This document shows, one piece after another, positions 16,470 to 24,501 of a stretch of 64,000 nucleotides of DNA (its first letter is position 1; the number at the start of each line of letters is the position of its first letter). Origin of the DNA: a bacterium YEK0313 (GTDB taxonomy: Bacteria; Pseudomonadota; Alphaproteobacteria; Rhizobiales; Phreatobacteraceae); contig CCMO02000001.1 of assembly GCA_000751295.2 (NCBI GenBank), positions 2,529,501 to 2,593,500 of the forward strand. Reading direction: 5' to 3'. A model generated the notes under the pieces. It did not search any database. It saw only the letters and a list, made by a program, of their open reading frames with translations, and had not been told where the DNA came from. The position numbers were made by a program, and so were the translations under genes.

Positions 16470-17031
16470 CGAATGCCTTGGCTTGCTGATTGTTAGTCTG
16501 CGTTCAGATGCCCGATCACCGCGTAGAGATGACGCTGAGAGCTGGCTTATGGTTGCTTTGTCCCTGTCCTTAATAGCCGATTGGGCAAATAGGCACAATT
16601 CTGGATCAGCATGGCGCGAATTTCGAGGCACGCAATATGTAGCGGATTGTTCGTCGCCGTTAGGCGCGCGCGGCGTGCGCGGAGCTCATCAGATCGGCTG
16701 GCGTACGGAAGCTTGCTCGGGTAAGCGCCGATTGAGCCGAGGCAGCGTTTAAGGGGCGATCCTCGGTGGACATCGGTCATGCTTATTAGTCAGCGAGTTG
16801 AAAGCGCGAAGCGCCGAACGGGATAGCAAATTGTCCATGTTGGTAGTCCACGCGTTATCCCCAGTTGCTTGTCGGTTCGCTGGGTGCTGTCGTTGGGGGG
16901 GCGATGGTTGGTGTGAAACGCATAGAGCCGCGATAGGTGTAGGCGTCGGCTGTGACGGAAGCACCGGGAGCGCCAACTGGGCGAATGCCCTGCCGCGCAT
17001 CATACCTTCGCTTCAAGCCAGATCGATAAGG
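16470..17031. other. Intergenic region upstream of rfbF
   Basis: A stretch of 562 bases between rfbF and the FkbM gene at 17032 contains no frame with recognisable motifs. Short open frames exist on both strands but show Arg/Ser/Cys-rich, low-quality translations. It should contain the promoter of the rfbF-rfbG-glycosyltransferase operon and the end of the 17032 transcript region. Base composition is mixed, suggesting decayed or joined DNA inside the island. Confidence 0.35.
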
Positions 17032-17943
17032 TTATGAGCGCAAGAGCTCCCCAGCAAAGGTTCGTATCTTATCTTTTTCGCCTATAAAAAAGTAATTTTC
17101 ATGAAATAAGCACGTGAGCAGAAAATCTTTAATTTTCTTCACATCAATTTCTTCAAGGCATCCGTCTGGGCAAACTTTATATATGGTCTTGGTGCGTCCG
17201 CAGAGTGCAGTTAGATCGTCTATTGCGCCTCCTCTTTCCCAGCGCTCAAGGCCGAGTTCGATCATCAAGGCGCAATGGGGTGATCGTTTGATAGCATTCT
17301 GGCTGCCCTCCAGGATGAATCTCTCGAACCCTTCAGCGTCTAGCTTGATTAAATCAATTTTGGTGTGAGGCTCGATGATGTCATCGAGCTTATTTACCTG
17401 AACTTTGAAAGAGACATCAGCGGACTGTTCAAAAAGAAGGTTCGCATTTACGCTGTTATTGCCAGAATAACTTAAGGTCTCTGTAGTTTTGGTGTTTCCG
17501 AGTGCGCAGTCAAATACCATCGTATGTCCGGAAAGATTGTTGATTTTGACGTTCTCAATGCAGAATGGAAAAATAAGTGGATTTGGTTCGAAAGCAAACA
17601 GTCGGCCTGTGGGCCCGATTTTTGCGCCAAGCTTTACGGTATAGTATCCCATATGTGCGCCGATATCGACTACATTCATTCCTGGTTGTGCATAGGTTAG
17701 AAGCGGGCGGGTTACATTCGGTTCCCAATGTCCGCCCATAATAATCCAAGGAGTTATCGCGCGGTCACTTGTATCGACAAAGAAATATTGGCCAGTGTCG
17801 AGGAACGTTAGGCCCCAGCCCTCGCTCAATGTGTAATATGGCCGATTTAGCCGGGACGTGAGAAATTCCAACCGCCCGTCCATTAGCGCTAAACGTTCTT
17901 CAATGCGCCTTAGTGCGCCTACTGTTGTTCCGATCATTCCCAA
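17032..17943 (-). CDS. FkbM family methyltransferase
   Basis: A 303-residue paralogue of the 10396 protein without most of its coiled-coil N-terminus. Shared blocks are YYTLSEGWGLTFLDTGQYFF, TSDRAITPWIIMGGHWEPNV, the SAM motif NVVDIGAHMGYYTVKLGAKI, FAFEPNPLIFPF and DLIKLDAEGFERFILEG, and the end CLFHENYFFIG. Members modify sugars in glycan clusters by O-methylation. It is transcribed with the rest of the island but is separated from rfbF by 562 bases. The upstream 360 bases to the IS element have no clear gene. Confidence 0.82.
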   Translation of the reverse strand: MGMIGTTVGALRRIEERLALMDGRLEFLTSRLNRPYYTLSEGWGLTFLDTGQYFFVDTSDRAITPWIIMGGHWEPNVTRPLLTYAQPGMNVVDIGAHMGYYTVKLGAKIGPTGRLFAFEPNPLIFPFCIENVKINNLSGHTMVFDCALGNTKTTETLSYSGNNSVNANLLFEQSADVSFKVQVNKLDDIIEPHTKIDLIKLDAEGFERFILEGSQNAIKRSPHCALMIELGLERWERGGAIDDLTALCGRTKTIYKVCPDGCLEEIDVKKIKDFLLTCLFHENYFFIGEKDKIRTFAGELLRS

Positions 17944-18299
17944 AACCCCTTATCATCACCGCATAAAGCTGGCGGATTGCGAAAGCTGAGCAATAGTGAG
18001 TTTATTACCCCAACGGATTTCTTGTCGATACAGCAAATGGCAACACGTACACAGATTGCTCATATCGGCCCCGAAACGATCTGGCGCCGCGTTCATCCAA
18101 ACCGCAGGCAAATCGAAGCTATCGTTAACGTGCCGTACTTCATCGACGAAGCGGAGCGCTCCGCGATGTGCGCTTTGCCAATTAGGCACGACATTATCGA
18201 TCAGGCGATCAAGAACCATAGTCGCTTATGTGATTGCCCGCTTGATGGCGATGAGCAGCAACAATTCTCGCTCCACATAAACTGGGCATATGGGGCCGG
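17944..18299. other. Intergenic region between FkbM gene and IS481 element
   Basis: About 356 bases with overlapping short frames on both strands (plus strand 17977-18303, minus strand 17956-18219). Neither has a convincing ribosome site or a family motif. The plus-strand frame is cut by the insertion sequence at 18304, so it could be a broken small gene, but there is no positive evidence for this. Confidence 0.3.
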
Positions 18300-18303
18300 C
18301 TAG

Positions 18304-18327
18304 CTGTGGAGTCTGAGGAGGTTGTTC
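18304..18327 (+). repeat. IS481-type left terminal inverted repeat
   Basis: The outer bases read CTGTGGAGTCTGAGG then AGGTTGTTC. The sequence pairs with the right end at 19308-19331; matches are strongest at the two ends of the repeat (CTGTG and AGGTTGTTC). The left target copy CTAG lies immediately outside at 18300-18303. Confidence 0.85.
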
Positions 18328-18385
18328 ATCGCCCGTGAGAGCCAGAAGGTGGTCGTTGCGACACGAAGCACCGCAGGGCACGAGG

Positions 18386-19318
18386 ATGAACAACCCGCAC
18401 AAGAATGCGCGAACGACGCCGCTTGGTCGAGCGGAGATGATCCGGCGGATCGTAGGAGACGGCCGGCCTGTCGGCGAAGTGGCGGCCGGCTTCGGGGTCA
18501 GCGAGCGAACCGCCCGCAAATGGCTGTCGCGATGGCGGAGCGATGGAGAAGCCGGGCTGCAGAACCGCTCGTCGCGGCCCCATGCGTCCCGATCGGCGGC
18601 GAGCGCGTTCTGGCCCGGGCTGGCGGCCAAGCTGCGCCGCGAGTACCGGTTGACGGGTGAGGAGATTGCGTCCCGCCTCGGACTGGCGCGATCGACGGTT
18701 GCCGGCTGGCTGACGCGGATGGGGCTCGGCCGGCTGTCCGCGCTTGATCCGAAGGAGCCGGTGCGGCGCTATCAACGCGAGCGTCCCGGCGAGCTGCTTC
18801 ATCTCGACATCAAGCGGCTGGCCCGCTTTGAAGGCGTCGGCCACCGCATCACCGGCAACCGGCGTGGCGCCAGCCAGGGGCTTGGCTACGACTTCCTGCA
18901 TGTCGCCATCGACGATGCGACCCGGCTCGCCTATGTCGAGGTGCTGCCCGACGAGCGGCGGTGGTCGACCACCGGGTTCCTCGTGCGGGCGCTGCGCTGG
19001 TTCAAGGAGCGGGGCGTCAGCGTGCAAAGAGTGATGACCGACAACGGCTCGGGATACATCGCCAGGCTCTTCCGCAAAGCGTTGAGGATGCTCGCCATCC
19101 GGCACATCCGCACCCGACCCTACACCCCGAAGACGAACGGCAAGGCAGAGCGCTTCATTCAGACCATGCTCAGGGAATGGGCCTATGCCATCCCGTTCCC
19201 CTCTTCCGCCCGCCGGACCGCAGATCTCACGCGATGGCTGGCCTGGTACAACCAGCACCGGCCGCATGCTAGCCTCGCACGACGATCACCGGCTCAAGCT
19301 CTCGCCGGAACAACCTGA
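18386..19318 (+). CDS. IS481 family transposase (DDE type)
   Basis: A 310-residue transposase. The N-terminal helix-turn-helix region (GEVAAGFGVSERTARKWLSR, about residues 31-50) binds the ends; a second HTH (GEEIASRLGLARSTVAGWL) follows near 95-115. The rve-type catalytic core has Asp in LLHLDIKRLARF, Asp in VMTDNGSGYI and Glu in NGKAERFIQTML, the expected DDE set. It ends NQHRPHASLARRSPAQAL, the usual IS481/IS3-like C-terminus. The ATG at 18386 is preceded by GAGG. No internal stop or frameshift is seen, so it may be active. Confidence 0.92.
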   Translation: MNNPHKNARTTPLGRAEMIRRIVGDGRPVGEVAAGFGVSERTARKWLSRWRSDGEAGLQNRSSRPHASRSAASAFWPGLAAKLRREYRLTGEEIASRLGLARSTVAGWLTRMGLGRLSALDPKEPVRRYQRERPGELLHLDIKRLARFEGVGHRITGNRRGASQGLGYDFLHVAIDDATRLAYVEVLPDERRWSTTGFLVRALRWFKERGVSVQRVMTDNGSGYIARLFRKALRMLAIRHIRTRPYTPKTNGKAERFIQTMLREWAYAIPFPSSARRTADLTRWLAWYNQHRPHASLARRSPAQALAGTT

Positions 19319-19331
19319 CCAGAACTCACAG
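19308..19331 (-). repeat. IS481-type right terminal inverted repeat
   Basis: Read from the minus strand it begins CTGTGAGTTCTGGTC and ends AGGTTGTTC, matching the left repeat at 18 of 24 positions. It overlaps the last codons of the transposase gene, which ends at 19318. The target copy CTAG follows at 19332-19335. Confidence 0.85.
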
Positions 19332-19446
19332 CTAGACGGCCAGTGTCCGGATCTTGCAAGCACTATCGCGATTTAGCGGCGTCAACGATGCTCTTCGGGA
19401 CCATCCGCACAAGTCGGGTTCGGCTGCGGCAATGCCCGCTCCTTGC

Positions 19447-20208
19447 TCACGCCCCCACGCCGCTATGCGCCGCATAGGCCTCCAGGACCTCGTCCGGCGC
19501 TCCGTCCATCATCAGTTTCCCGCCATTCATCCAGAGCGTGCGGTTGCAGAAGCGCCTGATCGCCTCGTTGCTGTGGCTGGCAAGGAACATGATGCTGGAG
19601 CGCTCGATGGTCTCGTGCATGCGCTTCTCGGCCCGCACGGTGAAGGCTGCGTCGCCCACGCCGATGATCTCGTCGAGGATGAGGATGTCTGGGTGCACCG
19701 CCGTGCTCACCGCGAAGGCGAGGCGCAGCATCATGCCGCTCGAATAGGTGCGCATCGGCAATTCCAGGAACTCGCCGAGCTCGCTGAACTCCTCGACATC
19801 CGGCACGAGGGCCTCGGCCTGCTTCGGCGTCAGGCCGAGCATGACGGCGCGCATCTCGATGTTTTCGTAACCGGTCGCATCGGGATCCATGCCCATGGAG
19901 AGGTCGATGAGCGAGGAGACGCGCCCCTCGATGACGGCGCGGCCGCCGGTCGGCGGATAGACCCGGCTGAGCACGCGCAGAAGCGTGGTCTTGCCGGCGC
20001 CGTTGCCGCCGACGAGGCCGATGCGGTCGCCGTCGCGCGCCTCGAAGCTGACCTCGCTCAGCGCCCGGACGACCTGAATGCTGCGGTCCCGGTCATTGTG
20101 CAGGCCACCGCCGACGGTACGGCGCAGCAGCTCGTGCTTCAGGCCGCGGCCACGCGGGTTGTAGATGGCGAGCTCGACGCTGGCCTTGTCCAGGATGACA
20201 TGTGCCAT
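19447..20208 (-). CDS. Polysaccharide ABC exporter, ATP-binding subunit (Wzt/KpsT type)
   Basis: A 253-residue ATPase: Walker A LVGGNGAGKTTLLRVLSRVY, ABC signature RTYSSGMMLRLAFAVST, Walker B ILILDEIIGVGD, and the switch His in FLASHSNEAIRRF. IEGRVSSLIDLSMGMDPDAT is typical of O-antigen/capsule exporters. It stops after the ATPase fold, so the C-terminal carbohydrate-recognition domain found in long Wzt proteins is absent; export therefore probably does not depend on a terminal sugar modification. The permease gene ends 7 bases upstream. Together they move a lipid-linked polysaccharide across the inner membrane. Confidence 0.88.
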   Translation of the reverse strand: MAHVILDKASVELAIYNPRGRGLKHELLRRTVGGGLHNDRDRSIQVVRALSEVSFEARDGDRIGLVGGNGAGKTTLLRVLSRVYPPTGGRAVIEGRVSSLIDLSMGMDPDATGYENIEMRAVMLGLTPKQAEALVPDVEEFSELGEFLELPMRTYSSGMMLRLAFAVSTAVHPDILILDEIIGVGDAAFTVRAEKRMHETIERSSIMFLASHSNEAIRRFCNRTLWMNGGKLMMDGAPDEVLEAYAAHSGVGA

Positions 20209-20215
20209 GATGCCC

Positions 20216-21004
20216 TCAGAGCCAATAGACGACGCGCGGCGAATATTTGCCGGCGAAGGCGAGCGTCACCAGCCATCCCGCGACGAGCAGGCCCGCCAGG
20301 ATGAGATAGGAGGTCATGCTCGGCAGGGCCCCGATCAGCGGCTCGCGCATCACATCCAGCATGCTCGCGAAGGGGTTCAGGATGAGCACGGGATGGTCGA
20401 CCCTGAGCTGCGAGGGTTTGAACATGACGGGCGACAAAAAGAACGCGACCTGGACGATGCTCGCGATGATCTGAGGGATGTCGCGGAAACGCGTCGACAG
20501 GATGGCGAGGAGATAGCCGACCCAGGCGAGATTGGCGAGGACGAGGATCAGGCCGGGTACGAACATGAGAAGGTGCCAGTCGAGCGGCGTGCCGCAGATG
20601 ACATAGACGACCGGCAGGATGACGAGATTGTGCGCGGAGATGAAGAGGTTGCGGGAGATCGTGCGCAGGAGATAGGTGAAGCGGGGCAGGGCCACCTGCC
20701 GCATGATGCTTTCGTTTTCGGTGAAGCTCGCGCAGCATTCGTTGATGGTGGAGGCAATGAGGCCCCAGAGCACCATGCCCGTGCCGAGATGGGGCAGGTA
20801 GTCGGCCATTTTCTGGTTGAACAAGGTGGAATAGACTGCGCCCATGCCGAAGATCATCACGGCCATGCTGAGCGTCACCCAGAACTGGCCGAGCCGCGAG
20901 CGCCGGTAGCGGCGCACCACGTCGTTCTTGGCCAGCATCCACCACATCCGCCAGGAGCCGAACCCCCCGACGACGTCAGCAAGGCCATGCGCGACCAGAC
21001 TCAT
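20216..21004 (-). CDS. Polysaccharide ABC exporter, permease subunit (Wzm type)
   Basis: A 262-residue ABC-2 type membrane protein with about six hydrophobic segments (FWVTLSMAVMIFGMGAVYST, LVILPVVYVICGTPL, MFVPGLILVLANLAWVGYLL, IIASIVQVAFFLSPVMF, SYLILAGLLVAGWLVTLAFA). NDVVRRYRRSRLGQFW is the conserved amphipathic entry of O-antigen permeases, and the end YSPRVVYWL is also typical. AGGAGA lies eight bases before its ATG. Paired with the ATPase at 19447-20208, it forms the export pore for the island's polysaccharide. Confidence 0.88.
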   Translation of the reverse strand: MSLVAHGLADVVGGFGSWRMWWMLAKNDVVRRYRRSRLGQFWVTLSMAVMIFGMGAVYSTLFNQKMADYLPHLGTGMVLWGLIASTINECCASFTENESIMRQVALPRFTYLLRTISRNLFISAHNLVILPVVYVICGTPLDWHLLMFVPGLILVLANLAWVGYLLAILSTRFRDIPQIIASIVQVAFFLSPVMFKPSQLRVDHPVLILNPFASMLDVMREPLIGALPSMTSYLILAGLLVAGWLVTLAFAGKYSPRVVYWL

Positions 21005-21147
21005 TAAGCCGTTCTCCTACACGGCGCCATTCATTGGCGCGCTTGCGAGCGCGTCAAAACACAGGCGAGCGTCCTTTGGCAAGATGGGGGACAGCCTGAC
21101 CTATCGATGGTCGCTGGTTTGGAGGGGTGATGCGCTGCAGATTATAT

Positions 21148-21960
21148 TCACTTGGAAAGAAATAGATGGCGCCAATATTCGACCTTTTCATTGGGGATTA
21201 GAAGATAGTCCCAGTATGATCGGTCACATACATAGAGCCACTCCTTGCGGTCAGTCACAACGTGGCCCACTAGATCGGAGATCCGATAGCCGGCGCGACC
21301 TGCCCAGTCATAGAGGCTGTCGGCGGTGAGGCCGTAGAGGCTGTAGGTGGGCCGACCATATTCGACGCCGAGGATGGGACGGGTTCGTCCGATGAGCGCT
21401 TCCCCACCGGTGAGGACGGCGATTTCATGCCCTTCGACATCGATCTTCACGAAAGCCAAATGCGGGAGATCATGTAGCTCAATGTCGAGAGTACTCACCT
21501 CGACATCGATCGGTGTCGCGTCGCGATTGCCCATGGAAGCGCGCTCCTTGAAGCCGCTCTCGCCAATGGCATTCTTCATGTACAGAAAGCTGCTTCGGCC
21601 TGGTGCCGACGAAAGGGCCTTGGCGCGGATGTCTGCTTGGCTCCCGTGCTTTGCGCGGACCACTGCGATGAAGTCCGGCACTGGTTCAAAACCAATCACC
21701 CGCCCTTGAGGGCCGAGGTGTTGGGTGAGGCGATCAAAGTGAAAACCATGATTGACTCCAATGTCGACCGCGACATCGCCTTCCTTCAGAAAGCGGCGAT
21801 AAGCATCAGCGAGAATGTCCTCATAAGGCGGGATAAGGCCAGCCTGATGAAGGGCGTGGCAGGCGTCCGCGGTGTCGGAGGCACTGTTGCCAACAATCTG
21901 AGGTGGGTGAGAGGCCATGCCGAACAGTCGGCGTTTCGCTCGACGCAAGATTTCAAACAT
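21148..21960 (-). CDS. FkbM family methyltransferase
   Basis: A 270-residue FkbM protein, more distant from the two other copies in this island. SAM motif I is VAVDIGVNHGFHFDRLTQHL, followed by RVIGFEPVPDFIAVVRAK and, near the C-terminus, LAFVKIDVEGHEIAVLTGGE, the hallmark D(V/T)EG block of the family. It lacks the shared 'HENYFF' end of the paralogues. It is the outermost gene of the glycan block, upstream of the exporter, and likely methylates one sugar of the exported chain. GC content is lower than in the exporter genes. Confidence 0.8.
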   Translation of the reverse strand: MFEILRRAKRRLFGMASHPPQIVGNSASDTADACHALHQAGLIPPYEDILADAYRRFLKEGDVAVDIGVNHGFHFDRLTQHLGPQGRVIGFEPVPDFIAVVRAKHGSQADIRAKALSSAPGRSSFLYMKNAIGESGFKERASMGNRDATPIDVEVSTLDIELHDLPHLAFVKIDVEGHEIAVLTGGEALIGRTRPILGVEYGRPTYSLYGLTADSLYDWAGRAGYRISDLVGHVVTDRKEWLYVCDRSYWDYLLIPNEKVEYWRHLFLSK

Positions 21961-22315
21961 GCTTTCACTCAGGAAGGGCCAATTTGCTAAAGCCGTGCGG
22001 CGATCGTTTCAATAGCGATTATTGCGGCCCAATCAAATGCTCCGTGTGCCGGTCAGCGGGGACGGGCGCAATTTTGAAATAGCTTGCCACGGTGCGGACG
22101 CTGCCGGCTCGCAGTCGCACATTGCTCTCGGTATGAGCCTATTGGCTTTGCAGACGTCGCGGGGCGAACCGTCGATGTCTTGTGCCTGCGCCCGTGCAGG
22201 GCGCGCAGTCTATCGGCCATGCGTCATGGGGGCCTATGGGTAAGCGCCGTAAGTCGTTCCGGATGCCGACGGCGACAGTCTTCATCTACAGCGACTAAGC
22301 CAAAGGATCGCTCAT
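21961..22315. other. Intergenic region at the right border of the glycan island
   Basis: 355 bases separate the last island gene from the Bug receptor gene. Short plus-strand frames rich in Cys and Arg are present but show no family pattern or ribosome site. The region should hold the promoter for the minus-strand FkbM gene, and it marks the return to uniformly high GC. Confidence 0.35.
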
Positions 22316-23296
22316 TTACTGCGGCGCGATTCCCGCCTCCGCCACCAGCGCGACGTAGCGGGCATATTCAGCCGTGATGAAGTTCGAGAAGGCGCTTGAT
22401 CCGAGCGAATCCGGCTCGAAGCCGAGGTCGCCGAGGCGCGAGCGGAAGCTGTCGCCGGCGACCACCTTGGCGATCGCGGTCTCGAGCGTCGCGACGACCG
22501 GGGCGGGCGGGCCGGCCGGGCCCCAGACGCCGTACCAGGTCTCGAGGTCGAGGCCGGGATAGCCGAGCTCGGAGAAGGTCGGCACGTCGGGCAGGTGCGG
22601 CGAGCGCGCCTTGGCGCCGATCGCCAGTGCCTTGACGCGGCCCGCGCGGATCTGCGGCAGGGCCGACAGGATCGGGTCGATGAAGGCGGAGACATGGCCG
22701 GCGATCAGGTCGTTCACGGCCGGGCCGCCGCCGCGATAGAGCACCAGCGGCAGGCCGAGGCCGGAGCGCAGGCGGAACAGCTCGGTCATCATGTGGCCGG
22801 CCGAACCGAAGCCCGAAATGGCGAAATTCATCTTGGCCGGATCGGCCTTGGCCTTGGCGACGAAGGCGGGAAGCGTCTCGACGCCGAGCGAGGGCGGCAC
22901 CGAAAACACCACCGGCCCGCGCGCCACCTTGGCGATCGGGGTAAAGTCCTTGATCACGTCGAAGCCGGCCGGCTCCTTGCGCGTCAGCGGGTTCACGATA
23001 TGGATCGAGGCGTTGAAATAGAGCGTGTAGCCGTCGGCCGGCTGCTTCACGACATAGCCGGCGCCGACCACGCCCGAGGCGCCGGCGCGATTCTCCACGA
23101 CGAAGCCCTGGCGCAGTTCCGCGTCGAGCCCCTGGGCGACCAGGCGGCCGACCACGTCGACCGGGCCACCGGCCGCATGAGGCACGACCATGGTGACGCT
23201 GCGGGCGGGATAGGGGTCCGCGCGGGCGAGGCGCGGCAGGGCGAGGGTGCCCGCGGCGGCGAGCGCCAGCAGGCGGCGGCGATCCGGGTGGTTCAT
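22316..23296 (-). CDS. Bug-family (TctC-like) periplasmic solute receptor
   Basis: A 326-residue secreted receptor. The signal peptide has an Arg-Arg pair (RRRLLALAAAGTLALPRLARA). The mature protein starts YPARSVTMVVPHAAGGPVDV, the Bug family signature in which the loop after VVP holds a carboxylate ligand, and includes VVENRAGASGVVGAGYV and VPTFSELGYPGLD. Such proteins serve tripartite tricarboxylate transporters, but no tctA or tctB gene is nearby. It is 23 bases downstream of a DapA-family gene, so it may bind the substrate or product of that aldolase. The ligand is unknown. Confidence 0.88.
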   Translation of the reverse strand: MNHPDRRRLLALAAAGTLALPRLARADPYPARSVTMVVPHAAGGPVDVVGRLVAQGLDAELRQGFVVENRAGASGVVGAGYVVKQPADGYTLYFNASIHIVNPLTRKEPAGFDVIKDFTPIAKVARGPVVFSVPPSLGVETLPAFVAKAKADPAKMNFAISGFGSAGHMMTELFRLRSGLGLPLVLYRGGGPAVNDLIAGHVSAFIDPILSALPQIRAGRVKALAIGAKARSPHLPDVPTFSELGYPGLDLETWYGVWGPAGPPAPVVATLETAIAKVVAGDSFRSRLGDLGFEPDSLGSSAFSNFITAEYARYVALVAEAGIAPQ

Positions 23297-23319
23297 GATC
23301 GGCGGTGTCCCGGAACGCG

Positions 23320-24270
23320 TCAGGCCGCGATTGCCTGCGGCGACTGCAGCTTGTAGCCGTAGCGCTTGTCGAGGCCGAGCTCCTGGATGACGCGCAGGCC
23401 CTTGGCCAAGGCCTCGCCTTCGAGATTGCTCAGCGGCCGCCGGAGAGCGCCGACCGGCAGGCCCACCGCCTTCATCAGCGACTTCACCGCGACCGGATTG
23501 ATCGCCGAATAGGTGTAGTGGAGCAGGGGCAGAAGACCGAGATAGGCGGTGCGGAAGCCTTCGGCCTCGGCATAGCCGGTCCAAGGCTTGGAAATGGTGG
23601 CGAGTTCGGCCGGCGCGAGATTGCCGGTCATGTTGGCGGTGCCGTGGCCGCCGAGGCTCATGGTCGGCACGACGAGGCCGAGATTCGGGCTGTCGCAGCA
23701 CATCACCGAAACGTCGGGCCGGGCCGCCAGCACCTGCGCCACCTGGCCGACGCGGGTGGTCGATTCCTTGTGCACCACATAGTTCGGGTGCTTGAAGATG
23801 CGCAGGAGATTGTCCCAGTGCAGGTCCGTCTTCACCCGCGGCGGGTTGTTGTAGATGCCGAGCGGCAGGGTGGTGGCATCGGCGACGTCGAGGAAGAAGC
23901 GCTCGATATCGGCCTCCGCGGCGCAGATATAGGCGGGAGCGGCAAGGATCGCCCCGTCGGCGCCGTTGTCGCGGGCGAAATTGACATTTGCGATGGTCGT
24001 GTCGGTGTTGTTGCCGGTGCAGCCGTAGAACAGCGGCATGTCGGCCGTCTTCATCTTGGCCGTCTCGACGATGATCGCGCGCTTCTCCTCGGGCGAGAGG
24101 AGCGAGGTCTCGCCGGTCGAGCCCATGATCAGCACGGCGCCTGTGCCGTGGGCGCGCTGGAAGGCGAGAAGCTCGCGGAACGCGCCGAAATCGACCTGCC
24201 CGGCCTTGTCGAAGGGCGTGACGAGGGCCACGAAGGATCCGGTGAGCAGCTTGGTCGCAGATGTCGTCAT
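23320..24270 (-). CDS. DapA/NAL-family (dihydrodipicolinate synthase-like) aldolase or dehydratase
   Basis: A 316-residue TIM-barrel protein of the DapA superfamily. GSTGETSLLSPEEK (50-63) is the pyruvate-carboxylate loop, Tyr140 in IYNNP and Lys168 in VVHKEST are spaced 28 apart exactly as in DapA, Lys168 being the Schiff-base residue. This operon context (first gene before a Bug receptor) is unlike lysine biosynthesis, so the enzyme more likely acts in sugar-acid or keto-acid catabolism. The divergent neighbour begins at 24502. The substrate cannot be assigned. Confidence 0.85.
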   Translation of the reverse strand: MTTSATKLLTGSFVALVTPFDKAGQVDFGAFRELLAFQRAHGTGAVLIMGSTGETSLLSPEEKRAIIVETAKMKTADMPLFYGCTGNNTDTTIANVNFARDNGADGAILAAPAYICAAEADIERFFLDVADATTLPLGIYNNPPRVKTDLHWDNLLRIFKHPNYVVHKESTTRVGQVAQVLAARPDVSVMCCDSPNLGLVVPTMSLGGHGTANMTGNLAPAELATISKPWTGYAEAEGFRTAYLGLLPLLHYTYSAINPVAVKSLMKAVGLPVGALRRPLSNLEGEALAKGLRVIQELGLDKRYGYKLQSPQAIAA

Positions 24271-24462
24271 GGCAAGCCCCGATGGCGGTAATCCGGCCAC
24301 TGTCCGGCGCTGCCGGGCTGCCGTCAAGGCTGGGCTTCCTGCATTTCCCGGGGCATCCGCGCCGGCGCGCCGGCTGCCACAGTCAAGCCTTGCTGTGGTT
24401 CGCCGGCATCACATCAAATTGCCTTCATTTTTACGCCGTCTTGACCATGACAAGGCTTGATG

Positions 24463-24479
24463 AAGCGGTTAGACCGCTT
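24463..24479. promoter_or_regulatory. Perfect palindrome in the divergent promoter region
   Basis: AAGCGGTTAGACCGCTT has 7-bp arms around a 3-base centre. It lies 22 bases before the DUF2865 start, in the 231-base gap between that gene and the divergent DapA-family gene. Size and symmetry fit a dimeric-repressor operator. No regulator gene is adjacent, so its binder is unknown. Confidence 0.4.
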
Positions 24480-24501
24480 GGGGGCGTAACGTCAGCGGGA
24501 G

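Larger units (their letters stand above)
18304..19331 (+). mobile_element. IS481-family insertion sequence, apparently intact
   Basis: A 1028-bp element bounded by imperfect 24-bp inverted repeats (18304-18327 and 19308-19331, 18 of 24 positions identical, outermost CTGTG on both sides). It is flanked on each side by CTAG (18300-18303 and 19332-19335), and IS481 is known to target CTAG-centred sites. A single full-length transposase gene fills the element. It sits between the FkbM gene and the Wzt gene inside the glycan island. Intact ends, target duplication and an open transposase suggest recent insertion. Confidence 0.88.

Noticed and set aside
16402..16780. Small frames on both strands upstream of rfbF
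   Set aside because: Composition is Arg/Ser/Cys-rich with no motif; the region fits a promoter area better.
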